This document shows, piece after piece, positions 25,717 to 33,802 of a DNA stretch of 64,000 nt. The DNA is from Oleispirillum sp963668495 (GTDB lineage: Bacteria > Pseudomonadota > Alphaproteobacteria > Rhodospirillales > Rhodospirillaceae): NCBI GenBank assembly GCA_963668495.1, contig OY764545.1, positions 1,612,001-1,676,000 of the forward strand, written 5' to 3'. Position 1 is the stretch's first letter, and the number at the start of each line of letters is the position of its first letter. Made by a program: the position numbers and the translations under genes. The notes under the pieces were generated by a model. That model saw only the letters and a list, made by a program, of their open reading frames with translations. It searched no databases and was not told the origin of the DNA.

Positions 25717-26418
25717 CTATGCCGATTTTAGGAACAAATCACGCCGCACGGTTTTCAAGACAGTGCTGACGGCACTGCCATAAATCGTGCTGCCGTGCAT
25801 GGAGGCGATGATCTGAATGGGGAGTTCTGAAATTATTTCCAGTGCCGCATTGGTGGTTGAACCGTAGGGCATGAACTTTCCAGCCTCGTAGTAGTCAATA
25901 ATGGTCTGGCTGATGTCTTGATCCGTCTTGGCGGGGCAAACGCCGCCCTGAATACAAAAATCCGAGCTGAACAATATTCCATGGCAACGTTCGAACCACA
26001 GGTGGGCATCCCAGTTGTGTGGAAAATGCGGGGTCTCGATCATTTGCAGGTCAAAGCCGCCTAGATCAATCAATTCTCGATCTTGAATCACTTCAGCCGG
26101 GCGGCAGATTTCGTCATTAAGGCTGATGGATGCCGTTTTATTGCAGACAGTTGTACATTCCGGGTAGGCGGCAAGCCATGCATTGATGCTGCCGCACTCA
26201 TCTGCCTCATAGTGGGAAAAGACAATTGTATCCAGTCCTCTGCCGTTTAGCAGTCTAGACACTTCGGCGTGGATGCTGTCAAAAACTGACCGCTTGCCGC
26301 AGTGGATTAGGCAGGTCCGTTCGCCAATACATAAAAAGTGATTGAATTCAAAGTGAGGGGTTGGCGCAATGCTGATGCGAAAGATGCCGGGGATAATTTC
26401 TGTGGTCAGCACTGGCAT
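25717..26418 (-). CDS. ODP-type MBL-fold di-iron protein (putative oxygen-binding sensor)
   Basis: 233 residues from the ATG at 26418 with AAGGA upstream. Metallo-beta-lactamase fold of the flavodiiron/ODP branch: ligand set H-x-E-x-D in SHYEADECGS (about residue 84), His in ETPHFPHNWDAHLWF, Asp in LFSSDFC and a distal His in SMHGSTI. There is no flavodoxin domain, so it is not a complete flavodiiron reductase. ODP of Treponema denticola, a related protein, binds oxygen and signals to chemotaxis. Here the gene is divergent from a chemoreceptor gene across a 328-bp gap. Oxygen sensing is an inference; hydrolase activity is the alternative. Confidence 0.72.
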   Translation of the reverse strand: MPVLTTEIIPGIFRISIAPTPHFEFNHFLCIGERTCLIHCGKRSVFDSIHAEVSRLLNGRGLDTIVFSHYEADECGSINAWLAAYPECTTVCNKTASISLNDEICRPAEVIQDRELIDLGGFDLQMIETPHFPHNWDAHLWFERCHGILFSSDFCIQGGVCPAKTDQDISQTIIDYYEAGKFMPYGSTTNAALEIISELPIQIIASMHGSTIYGSAVSTVLKTVRRDLFLKSA

Positions 26419-26746
26419 GCCTAAGATCCTTACATGTTTGATATGGTCTATTTCGCTAACGCGATTTTGCAAAGATTCCAATCAAAAACAAATGAGTTAT
26501 TGTTACCAATTGATCTTTTGCAATTATATTCATGAATATGAAAATAAATCACGAGTCTTGACGACTTTGGATTGATGATTGCAAGTAATTAAGCAATCCT
26601 GGCATTGGGTGACGTTTTTTGTGTGAAATGAAGTAAATAAAATTACGCTTATACCATTTGCTTTGTTTCAATTTTATGCCTTGATTTGCTGATAAAGAAG
26701 CAACGCTATAACATAAATCTTGTCTATGGTTGTAGGGAAGATGGTT
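26419..26746. promoter_or_regulatory. AT-rich divergent intergenic region, ODP protein / chemoreceptor
   Basis: 328 bp without a gene and clearly more AT-rich than its surroundings; it should hold both promoters. A perfect 14-bp palindrome ATATTCATGAATAT lies at 26526-26539 and could be an operator. No other motif recognised. Confidence 0.4.
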
Positions 26747-28705
26747 ATGTTTAGAAGTGCTAAGGCCAAAATTCAATGTAGTATTTTGGCGTTTTTCTCG
26801 GTTGTTATCCTAATAATCTCCACATTGTCATATTTAAGCTTCAGTACGTCATCTGAGGCAATGAAGCGCAGTGAACTGGATACGGTTGCGGAAGCGGTTG
26901 GTAAAGCCGTGTCGGCGAAAATAAATGAATATTTTATGGCGCTTGATATGGTGTCGGACACTTTCACCTTGGTCGTGTCAGAGGATGAAGTTGCGTCCTA
27001 TGTGCGCCGTCAGGAATTGTTGACGGATTTGATGACACAGACAAAAGCCTTACAAGCCTATTATGCCTTTCCAAATGGTCAAACCCATACAACTGATGGG
27101 TTGCTTAAGAATTTTGATCAAAAGGTACAGCAGCGGGAGTGGTTTGCTCGAATTCTAAAAGAAGGTGAAAGTCGCGTCATCACGAAGCCATACATTTCAT
27201 CAGATGGACATACGGTTATGTCTGTTGGTGTTCCTGTGCGTCGGCAGGACGAAGTAATCGCCGCAATTTGTTTAAACTTGAATATGACCACGATTACCCA
27301 ATACGCACAAAGTGTCCTGAATTTTAAAGAACTGGTCCTTACGCGAGCCGATGGATACATCATGGCCAATAAGGATATGGAGCTGATCGGCAAAAGCCTG
27401 TGGGCAGTACAGCCGGAGCTTGAGAAATTCAATAATGGAAAAGGCAGTGCCCGAATTTCATTTGTTGAAAAAGACGAAGCATTTAGCGGAGCGGTTTATA
27501 CAATCCCGGAATTGGGTTGGAAGGTTTGGGCGTTTGAAAAGGATAAATTAATCAAAGCAGATTCTTTGAATAATTTATATTCAAGCGGATATCAGGCTTT
27601 AGCAGCTTTGCTAATTAGCGTGTTCATGATTGGCATGCTGCTGAAAAAATTAGTGTTTTCTCCGCTGGAGCGCATGGATCAATCTATGCAAATGCTGGCA
27701 AAAGGGGACTTTGACGTTATGATTCCCGGATTGGGGCGACAAGACGAAATTGGCAAAATGTCAAAGTCGGTCCAAGTGTTTAAGGAAAACGGCCTTCATA
27801 TGAAGGAGCTTGAAATTGCACAAGCAGCGCAAAAGCGCAAAGCTGAAGAAGACCGTAAAGCGATCATGCTGAAGATGGCTGGAGATTTTGAGGCGCGAGT
27901 AGGGGAAATCATTAAGGGGATTTCTGTCGCGTCAACGCAGCTAAGTGGTGCGTCTGAGGGGCTATCGTTAAGGGCCACGGAAACCAATGAAAAATCAACA
28001 TCAGTGGCAGTAGCGTCGGAAGAGGCATCTGCAAATGTTGCTGTTGTTGCTTCGGCGACCGAAGAACTATCCGGAGCCATTCAAGAAATTGGTAGTCAAG
28101 TTCAGCGGTCCGCAACGATTGCTGAACGCGCGGTCGAGGCCGCAGAGGGCAGTAATCATCGGATTAATGGGTTAACCCGTATTGTTGGTCAAATTGGGGC
28201 CGTCGCTGATTTAATCAATGACATAGCTGATCAAACAAACTTGTTGGCACTGAATGCGACTATTGAAGCTGCTCGAGCTGGGGATGCTGGTAAAGGTTTT
28301 GCCGTCGTTGCGAATGAGGTGAAGAAATTGGCAACAGAAACTGCAAAGGCAACAACCAGTATTACTGAGCAAATTGGGCAGGTGCAGACAGAGACAGATG
28401 GTGTTGTCACTGCAATTGCTGACATTTCAAATGTAATTGCTGAAATGAGTTCCATCACCACCAGTATTGCATCATCCATTGAAGAGCAATCGGCAGCAAC
28501 CGCAGAAATTGCCCGTAACGTGGAATTGGCAGCAACCGGAACGGAAGGTGTATCTGTCAATATTGTGGACGTGAGGGCATCAGCGGAAACGACGGATAAT
28601 ACAGCCCAGGAAATTCATCAGGCTGCAGCCTCGCTTTCAGATCAGGCAGATGTTTTGCAATCTGAAGTCAGTGGGTTTTTGCAGCATGTCCGCCTGAGTG
28701 CATAG
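26747..28705 (+). CDS. Methyl-accepting chemotaxis protein with periplasmic Cache domain
   Basis: 652 residues from the ATG at 26747 (AGGGAAG upstream). N-terminal membrane helix (about 10-32), periplasmic double-Cache-like sensor (about 35-280; VITKPYISSDGHTVMSVGVP is typical), second membrane helix (about 290-308), HAMP (SPLERMDQSMQMLAKGDFDV), then the cytoplasmic signalling domain with the hairpin tip LNATIEAARAGDAGKGFAVVAN near residue 505. No C-terminal CheR pentapeptide is present. Signals to CheA/CheW, which are encoded elsewhere. Opposite an ODP-type gene, which may share its stimulus. A long imperfect hairpin follows the stop. Confidence 0.95.
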   Translation: MFRSAKAKIQCSILAFFSVVILIISTLSYLSFSTSSEAMKRSELDTVAEAVGKAVSAKINEYFMALDMVSDTFTLVVSEDEVASYVRRQELLTDLMTQTKALQAYYAFPNGQTHTTDGLLKNFDQKVQQREWFARILKEGESRVITKPYISSDGHTVMSVGVPVRRQDEVIAAICLNLNMTTITQYAQSVLNFKELVLTRADGYIMANKDMELIGKSLWAVQPELEKFNNGKGSARISFVEKDEAFSGAVYTIPELGWKVWAFEKDKLIKADSLNNLYSSGYQALAALLISVFMIGMLLKKLVFSPLERMDQSMQMLAKGDFDVMIPGLGRQDEIGKMSKSVQVFKENGLHMKELEIAQAAQKRKAEEDRKAIMLKMAGDFEARVGEIIKGISVASTQLSGASEGLSLRATETNEKSTSVAVASEEASANVAVVASATEELSGAIQEIGSQVQRSATIAERAVEAAEGSNHRINGLTRIVGQIGAVADLINDIADQTNLLALNATIEAARAGDAGKGFAVVANEVKKLATETAKATTSITEQIGQVQTETDGVVTAIADISNVIAEMSSITTSIASSIEEQSAATAEIARNVELAATGTEGVSVNIVDVRASAETTDNTAQEIHQAAASLSDQADVLQSEVSGFLQHVRLSA

Positions 28706-28727
28706 GCAGTTTCCGTATCTATAAGGA

Positions 28728-28809
28728 AGCCAAGACCAGACCGCAAAGCACAACTGTAAAATATTGGGAGCCCAATGTTGTGTTGTGATTTGTCTGTTTG
28801 GTCTTGGCT
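28728..28809. other. Long imperfect inverted repeat after the chemoreceptor gene
   Basis: Outer arms AGCCAAGACCA (28728-28738) and TGGTCTTGGCT (28799-28809) are perfect; inside, CAGAC/GTCTG, CACAAC/GTTGTG and ATTGG-GAGC-CCAAT can pair, giving one 82-nt rod-like hairpin, followed by CATTTTAAT. It may terminate or stabilise the mcp transcript, or be a small RNA precursor. Confidence 0.5.
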
Positions 28810-28824
28810 CATTTTAATGGATTT

Positions 28825-28950
28825 CTAATCAACAATCTGCATGCCACAACGTTTGCAACGTCCGTGACTGTCTGGCTTGCCGCACACTCCGTCGTCTTTA
28901 CAGACGCCGGTTTTGACTTCCTTGTTCTTGCCGCGGTTACGCTTTCCCAT
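28825..28950 (-). CDS. Tiny Cys4 protein A (41 aa), unknown function
   Basis: A 41-residue reading frame (ATG at 28950, stop TAG) with GAGGT a few bases upstream of the start. The N-terminal half is Lys/Arg/Asn-rich; the C-terminal half has four Cys at residues 17, 23, 32 and 35 (spacing C-x5-C-x8-C-x2-C) inside GVCKDDGVCGKPD and GRCKRCG. The same Cys spacing and the words KPD and GRC-x-RC recur in the 35-residue frame 95 bp upstream, so both are real genes of one family. The pattern suggests one structural zinc or iron site. A Fur-box-like palindrome and a TATATATA -10-like stretch lie just upstream. I do not recognise the family. Confidence 0.72.
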   Translation of the reverse strand: MGKRNRGKNKEVKTGVCKDDGVCGKPDSHGRCKRCGMQIVD

Positions 28951-28965
28951 GGCTACCTCGCTCTT

Positions 28966-28980
28966 TGAGAATGAGTCTCA
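28966..28980 (-). promoter_or_regulatory. Fur-box-like palindrome before tiny protein A
   Basis: TGAGAAT-G-AGTCTCA follows the 7-1-7 layout of Fur boxes with a few mismatches. It sits between a TATATATA stretch (28984-28993) and the start codon at 28950, where a repressor would block initiation. Binding protein inferred only from the motif. Confidence 0.45.
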
Positions 28981-29045
28981 GTCTTATATATATAGTGCGG
29001 TTGATGCAGTCGTCCAGACTTGGCATCAGGCAAGAACATGAAGTG

Positions 29046-29153
29046 TCAGTCAAATTTGCGATTACAGCGCGGGCAACGTCCTGATTTATCGGGCTTCCGA
29101 CAGGGCTTTTTGCTTTTACAGTTTTTGTTGGATTTGTTCGCAGATTTTGACAT
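29046..29153 (-). CDS. Tiny Cys4 protein B (35 aa), paralogue of the neighbouring 41-aa protein
   Basis: 35-residue frame (ATG at 29153, stop TGA) with TAGGT just upstream. Cys at 12, 18, 27 and 30, giving C-x5-C-x8-C-x2-C, identical to protein A, and the shared core C-x-K-P-D-x2-G-R-C-x-R-C. Strongly basic, Ser/Lys/Asn-rich N-terminus. The conservation of this pattern across two adjacent frames with otherwise different codons argues for selection on protein. Could bind zinc or iron, RNA or DNA; nothing in the neighbourhood decides. An inverted repeat TGATAA-N9-TTATCA lies in its promoter. Confidence 0.7.
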   Translation of the reverse strand: MSKSANKSNKNCKSKKPCRKPDKSGRCPRCNRKFD

Positions 29154-29169
29154 GTGACCTACCAATTAC

Positions 29170-29192
29170 ATGATAACAAGACGCATTATCAT
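29170..29192 (-). promoter_or_regulatory. Inverted repeat in the promoter of tiny protein B
   Basis: ATGATAA / TTATCAT separated by 9 bp. TGATAA and TTATCA are the half-sites of classical Fur boxes, but the spacing is 6 bp longer than usual. TATGATAAT on the minus strand here may also serve as the -10 element. Confidence 0.4.
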
Positions 29193-29224
29193 ATATGACG
29201 CTGGCAGTATTTTGTCCAGATAGA

Positions 29225-29305
29225 CAAAGGCCCCTAGGGGGCTAGGGGCCTTTGGTGCTGATGGGAGCCCCCAGTTCAGGAATAACCTGAACAAGGAACG
29301 GGGCT
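29225..29305 (-). terminator. 3' UTR hairpins and terminator of the anion transporter gene
   Basis: On the minus strand, AGCCCC (29305-29300) pairs with GGGGCT (29271-29266), enclosing an inner hairpin TTCAGG-TTATT-CCTGAA. Then comes a perfect 13-bp stem CAAAGGCCCCTAG / CTAGGGGCCTTTG (29254-29242 with 29237-29225) with a CCCC loop. The T-run is short (TTTG), so termination efficiency is uncertain. Confidence 0.55.
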
Positions 29306-29376
29306 TTTAGACCTAACGGATACCTCTTGGGCTTTTTGGGAAAGTTGGGTCGAGGTTACCCGCAGATTCTTCCTAC

Positions 29377-31062
29377 TTACTTTGCCAGAAGATTATTCAA
29401 TTGTTCTTCAGACAGTTTGGGGAAGGCTTGCTTCAACGCTTCGAAAATCGTTGCATCGTCTGCAGTCGGCATTGTGTTTTTCAACACTGCTTCCTTCATT
29501 TGCACAACTTTCGGAACTGCCGGCATTTCACCTTGTTTCACACCGAATGCGATCGGCATGACCAGGTACATCACGACAATAGCAATTGCGATACCGATGA
29601 AGTTGGACAGAATACCGACTTTAAACATATCCGGGATACGGATCAGGCCGGAACCAAACACGATTGCGTTTGGCGGAGTGGAAACCGGCAAGGAGAATGC
29701 CAGACCAGCACCGATAGCCATCGGAACCGCAATCATCAGCGGGTGCTGACCAACGCCAACGGCGATGGAAATGCCCAGCGGGATAAAGGTGTTTGCGGTC
29801 GCGGTGTTGGATGCCAATTGGGTGATCAACATCACGATGGTGGAACACACGGCAATGATCATGATGGTGCTCAGGGAAGACACGGCTTCCATGTTGGCAG
29901 CAACATATTGAGACACGCCAGAAGAGTTCAAAGCAGCGCCCAAAGCCAAGCCACCACCAACGAGAACCAGAACATCCCACGGGATTTTCTTGAACACGGT
30001 GCTGTCGACCAGGAATTTGCCTTCTTTCAGGTTCACCGGAGTGACGAACATGATGGTTGCGGCAGTCATGGCGATGGTGGAGTCACGGATCACGCGACCA
30101 GCTTTCATTTCGGTGCCGGCAACGTTAATCGTGCCGATCATCTCGGTGATTTGACCGCGCAGCATCCAAGTTGCAGCCGTTACGACGAAGATGAACATAA
30201 CCATGGCTTCACCGCGAGATAGCGGGCCCAGTTTTTCCAGTTCTTCATCAACAACAGAGACAGCTTGTTCAAGGTTCACGCCTTTAACCGGGAAGAACAC
30301 TTTGATCAGCAGCAGCCAAGTGATAGCCATCAGGATCACGGCAATCGGAACACCGATCAGCATGAATTGACCAAAGCCAACGTCAATGCCAGCGATTTTG
30401 GACATTTGACCGACCAGCACTGCGTTCGGCGGTGTGCCGATTGGGGTCATCAGGCCGCCAATGGATGCGGAGAATGCAATGCCGAGCATAATACAAATGC
30501 CGAATTTACGGCTGGTATCGTCGGTGCTGTCTTTCGGGTCTTTACCGTTGTTCAGCAAGCTGATGATGGCCATACCAATCGGCATCATCATGGTTGCGCA
30601 AGCGGTGTTGGACATCCATGCAGACAGGAAGCCGGTTGCGATCATGAAGCCAAGAACAAGCATGCCCGGGTTTGCGCCGGCAATTTTCAGGATGTTCAGG
30701 GAAACACGACGGTGCAGGTTCCACATTTCCATGGCAATGGCGATAACAAAGCCACCCATGAACAGGAAGATCAGGTCACCAGCATAAGCCGGTGCGACTT
30801 CAGTTGCGGTTTGAATGCCCAGCAGGGGGAACATAACCAGCGGCAAGAATGCGGTTGCAGAAATCGGAATAGCTTCCAGCATCCACCATGCACCCATCAT
30901 GCAGGTCACGCCAATGGTGTACCATGCGTTGGTGGACAGGCCTTCAGGCGGTGAAGACAAAAGGAAATATAGCATTGCGCCGATGCCGAGGGAGAAGCCA
31001 AGAATTCTGCGCTTCATTTCCCCGTCAAGGCCGTTGGCTACGGCAGTGTTCGAAGTTGTCAT
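29377..31062 (-). CDS. DASS-family (SLC13) sodium:anion symporter
   Basis: 561 residues from the ATG at 31062 (an upstream in-frame extension lacks support). Many membrane helices, with the two inverted-repeat SNT motifs that bind sodium and substrate carboxylate: AWMSNTACATMMMP near residue 160 and LASNTATANTFIP near residue 470. The family moves di- and tricarboxylates or sulfate into the cell; SNT at both sites favours dicarboxylates (succinate, malate, fumarate), but the substrate is inferred. Monocistronic, with structured 3' UTR. Confidence 0.92.
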   Translation of the reverse strand: MTTSNTAVANGLDGEMKRRILGFSLGIGAMLYFLLSSPPEGLSTNAWYTIGVTCMMGAWWMLEAIPISATAFLPLVMFPLLGIQTATEVAPAYAGDLIFLFMGGFVIAIAMEMWNLHRRVSLNILKIAGANPGMLVLGFMIATGFLSAWMSNTACATMMMPIGMAIISLLNNGKDPKDSTDDTSRKFGICIMLGIAFSASIGGLMTPIGTPPNAVLVGQMSKIAGIDVGFGQFMLIGVPIAVILMAITWLLLIKVFFPVKGVNLEQAVSVVDEELEKLGPLSRGEAMVMFIFVVTAATWMLRGQITEMIGTINVAGTEMKAGRVIRDSTIAMTAATIMFVTPVNLKEGKFLVDSTVFKKIPWDVLVLVGGGLALGAALNSSGVSQYVAANMEAVSSLSTIMIIAVCSTIVMLITQLASNTATANTFIPLGISIAVGVGQHPLMIAVPMAIGAGLAFSLPVSTPPNAIVFGSGLIRIPDMFKVGILSNFIGIAIAIVVMYLVMPIAFGVKQGEMPAVPKVVQMKEAVLKNTMPTADDATIFEALKQAFPKLSEEQLNNLLAK

Positions 31063-31599
31063 AGCGGTAATCGCTCCGGGTCTGGCGTGGTGCGGACCCA
31101 GAAAAGGAAGCCCGAAACCACGATGATAAAGGGTTTCAAAAGCCGTCATGCCGAGGGCATTGGCGGCTTAGAAGCCTGTTGATTAATCATTTTCGCGGCA
31201 TGTATTCATATGCCAATGAAACAGACAAACGGGGTCATTCGCGTATGAATATACGCGTTGTCCACTGGCTGTATCGGAGGCTGAATGTATGCCTTAAGCG
31301 TTGCGGGGTATATCTGTATAAAATGGTGGTTTCAAGGTAAAAAAAGTTGTCGATTGAGCCGTTTTCATCCGCTTATAGTCGCGAATTATTGACCCTATAC
31401 TTTGTTTTTACTATTAGTATAGCAATGTCTTCGTGTGAGTATAGCATCTGTAAAGCTTCAGGCTAACGTAGTATAGTATGCAGCAATCTTGTTCTATTGT
31501 TTAATTAAGTATGAGTTATCGTAAATTATTCAAAGAATGAATTAAATTCATCAATCGTAAAAAAATATGAAAATAATTGTGCCTTGCGATTTGGGTAGT
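31063..31599. promoter_or_regulatory. Gene-free region upstream of the anion transporter
   Basis: No convincing gene. A perfect inverted repeat CGCGTAT-GAAT-ATACGCG lies at 31240-31257 and TTCAT-N6-ATGAA at 31205-31220, both possible operators for the transporter. Further on, the AT-rich part holds AGTATAGCA at 31416-31424 and again at 31438-31446, a related AGTATAGTA at 31470-31478, and CTATAC at 31395-31400. Confidence 0.4.
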
Positions 31600-31633
31600 G
31601 TCATTTCCCCGCTCATAAGTGTAGGGAAATGAC
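31600..31633 (-). terminator. Hairpin after the TIM-barrel gene
   Basis: Perfect 10-bp stem GTCATTTCCC / GGGAAATGAC with a 14-nt loop, 20 bp after the stop codon. No T-run, so it may act as a 3' stabiliser or Rho-assisted end. Confidence 0.5.
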
Positions 31634-31652
31634 CCGATGGTATGAGTTTTCT

Positions 31653-32576
31653 CTATGGATTCGATGTGCCGAATCCCTTAGCGAGATTCCGAGCCATAGC
31701 CAAATTCTGACTTAAGGCCGTATAAGTTTGCAGGAAGTCCTGTATTTCTAGTGTTACAACGGCATCGGTCGCGACTGGCAAGTCGGTAAGCAAGGAAGCG
31801 AACGGTACGTCACCCCACCCCAATGGTAGGTGCGTATCCCCATGACCGTAGGTTAATCCTTCTTCGTAAGTCCATGCGCGGATACATGTCGGACGTGAAA
31901 AGCAATCATGCAGGTGTAGATGCCCGATATGGGGTGACAACTGCTGGATCTCTGAAGGGAGTTCAACATTACGGGCGGCGCAGGACAGGGCGGCATGGCT
32001 AAGGTCCAAACACGCCGTTAATGCAGGTGATGCAATATCAGTAATTTGTTGAGCGATAGCGGAACAACACTGCCCATAAGATGCCAAATCCTTCGCCTTA
32101 TCAGGTGGAAGGCAAGGCATATTTTCAAGCGCCAGACGTATACCCGACGCATGTGCGTGGTCTACTATGCGGCGAAGGGATGGCTGCTCGCTCTTTCGGA
32201 CGTCTTCTGGCGCTTGTTTTAATCTATCCGGGTGGCACCAGCCGGGATGGAGAACAAGGGTTTTTGCATTGAGGGCTGCCGCTGCGTCAATGGTTGCCAT
32301 GGCAACGGATATGTGCAGGTCTTGGTTGGCTTCATCCAACAGATTTAGGCTTAACGGTGCATGCATGCTGTAGCTGAGGTCGTAATCCTGCAAGCATGAC
32401 TGAACGTCACGAAGTGCAGGCGGAACAATTTTCCCTCCGAAAATGATGAACAACTCGGGCAGGTCCAGTTCGACACCATCAAAACCGTGATGGTGTGCAT
32501 CTTCAAGTGTTTCGCGCAATTGGGTTGCCCCGCCTGAACGTTGGCTGAGGTGAATTTTATGGTGTGAATGGGACAT
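31653..32576 (-). CDS. Xylose isomerase-like TIM-barrel protein (sugar isomerase/epimerase or endonuclease IV superfamily)
   Basis: 307 residues; ATG at 32576 has AGAGG 7 bp upstream, while the 75-codon extension to the left runs into the divergent promoter. Candidate metal ligands occur along the barrel: HPGW, ALENMP, ACLDLSHA, HLHLHD and VTLEIQD. The family covers sugar epimerases, inosose/hydroxypyruvate isomerases and endonuclease IV; this sequence is not close enough to any for me to choose. Divergent from an ATP-grasp gene, with 166 bp between, so the two may act in one pathway. Confidence 0.78.
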   Translation of the reverse strand: MSHSHHKIHLSQRSGGATQLRETLEDAHHHGFDGVELDLPELFIIFGGKIVPPALRDVQSCLQDYDLSYSMHAPLSLNLLDEANQDLHISVAMATIDAAAALNAKTLVLHPGWCHPDRLKQAPEDVRKSEQPSLRRIVDHAHASGIRLALENMPCLPPDKAKDLASYGQCCSAIAQQITDIASPALTACLDLSHAALSCAARNVELPSEIQQLSPHIGHLHLHDCFSRPTCIRAWTYEEGLTYGHGDTHLPLGWGDVPFASLLTDLPVATDAVVTLEIQDFLQTYTALSQNLAMARNLAKGFGTSNP

Positions 32577-32742
32577 GGTTTGCCTCTGAAAGTCTGGGGA
32601 CTTCAAAGAATACGCTTTCCGGGTGTGCTTGTCTGTGGCAGGCTGAAAAGAGTTTGGTGTGGTGAAGGAAAGGCAGCTTATGCATAGTAATGTGTAGGTT
32701 GCAGCCTTAAGCCGAAGCAATGACCGCATGTGTGGGGCGTTC

Positions 32743-33780
32743 ATGACATATACAGTAATGGTGACATCAGTTGCGCATACGTTGGCCCCGGATACTCTCA
32801 CGCGATTGCGTTACAGTACCCGGCATGATCTTCGGGTGATTGCCGTTGATCGGCGAAAGGATGTGGAGGCTCGCCATTTTGCCGATGCTTTCGAGTGTGT
32901 GGAATCGTGGGATGCTGATGGATTTGCCTATGCCATCGCGGATTTGGTAAAAAAGCATAAAGTCGATCTGGTTATCCCGCTGGTCGATGAGGATGCCCTT
33001 GCCCTATCAGCACATCGAAACCTGCTATCCCGAGAAAACTGTCAGCTAGCCTGTAATGATAACTTTCTGACGCAAACCCTGACCGACAAATTGCGGTCCT
33101 ATGAACTGTTTACCCATGCAGGGTTGCCAACGGCGGATTGGCGTGCTGCCGACAGCCGAGAACACCTGATTACAGCGGTTGAACAAATGTTCGGGATGTA
33201 TGGCGAAGTGGTGGTCAAGCCCGCAGTCGCACACTCAAGCCGTGGCGTCAGTGTTATTCGCAATACGGTGCAAGGGGTTCATGAATACTTAGGCAGTCGT
33301 GAAGTTCACATGGACTACACGACCTTCATGACGCGGTTTGTTGACGTTTATGACAGCCTATTTCCGGTTTTGGTGATGAAGCGTCTTCGTGAACCGGTAT
33401 ATGATTTGGATGTTCTGGCATGGGAAGGCAAATTGTGTCGTGCGGTTCCACGCCGCCGCATTAATTCGGCAGTTCCTGACGAAGGGCATGAGATTGTTGT
33501 CTCCTCAATGTTACAGGATTTGGCGCGGGATGTGGCTTCGCGCCTGAATTTGTCGTGGCTGGTGGACTGTGATGTTATGTTCGATGAAAATGGCGCGGTG
33601 TGCCTGTTGGAAATCAATGCGCGCCCCAGCCTGTCATCAGTTGTCAGTATTGCGGCAGGGGTGCCGCTGTTGGATGACCTGATTTCCATCGCCCAAAATA
33701 ACCCAATACCGGAACTGGCAATTACAGAGCCTCGGTTGGTTGTGCCGTATCGGGCTATGGCCCGCGCACAGAACGATTAG
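32743..33780 (+). CDS. ATP-grasp ligase, CPSase-like
   Basis: 345 residues from the ATG at 32743. N-terminal Rossmann-like domain (about 1-105), then the ATP-grasp fold: VVVKPAVAHSSRGVSVI near residue 165 (ATP lysine and glycine loop) and CLLEINARPSLSS near residue 290 (metal-binding Glu-x-Asn). The family joins a carboxylate to an amine or thiol through an acyl-phosphate; related to carbamoyl phosphate synthase-type and amino-acid ligases. Substrate unknown. Divergent from the TIM-barrel gene; the rhodanese gene follows 22 bp after it. Confidence 0.83.
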   Translation: MTYTVMVTSVAHTLAPDTLTRLRYSTRHDLRVIAVDRRKDVEARHFADAFECVESWDADGFAYAIADLVKKHKVDLVIPLVDEDALALSAHRNLLSRENCQLACNDNFLTQTLTDKLRSYELFTHAGLPTADWRAADSREHLITAVEQMFGMYGEVVVKPAVAHSSRGVSVIRNTVQGVHEYLGSREVHMDYTTFMTRFVDVYDSLFPVLVMKRLREPVYDLDVLAWEGKLCRAVPRRRINSAVPDEGHEIVVSSMLQDLARDVASRLNLSWLVDCDVMFDENGAVCLLEINARPSLSSVVSIAAGVPLLDDLISIAQNNPIPELAITEPRLVVPYRAMARAQND

Positions 33781-33802
33781 TTAAAAGAGAAAGGACTACC
33801 CC

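Noticed and set aside
29401..30222. 273-codon open frame antisense to the anion transporter
   Set aside because: The product is almost only polar residues (His, Asn, Gln, Asp), the shadow of a membrane protein.
32577..32801. 75-codon extension of the TIM-barrel protein
   Set aside because: It overlaps the divergent ATP-grasp gene start, and a good Shine-Dalgarno precedes the ATG at 32576.
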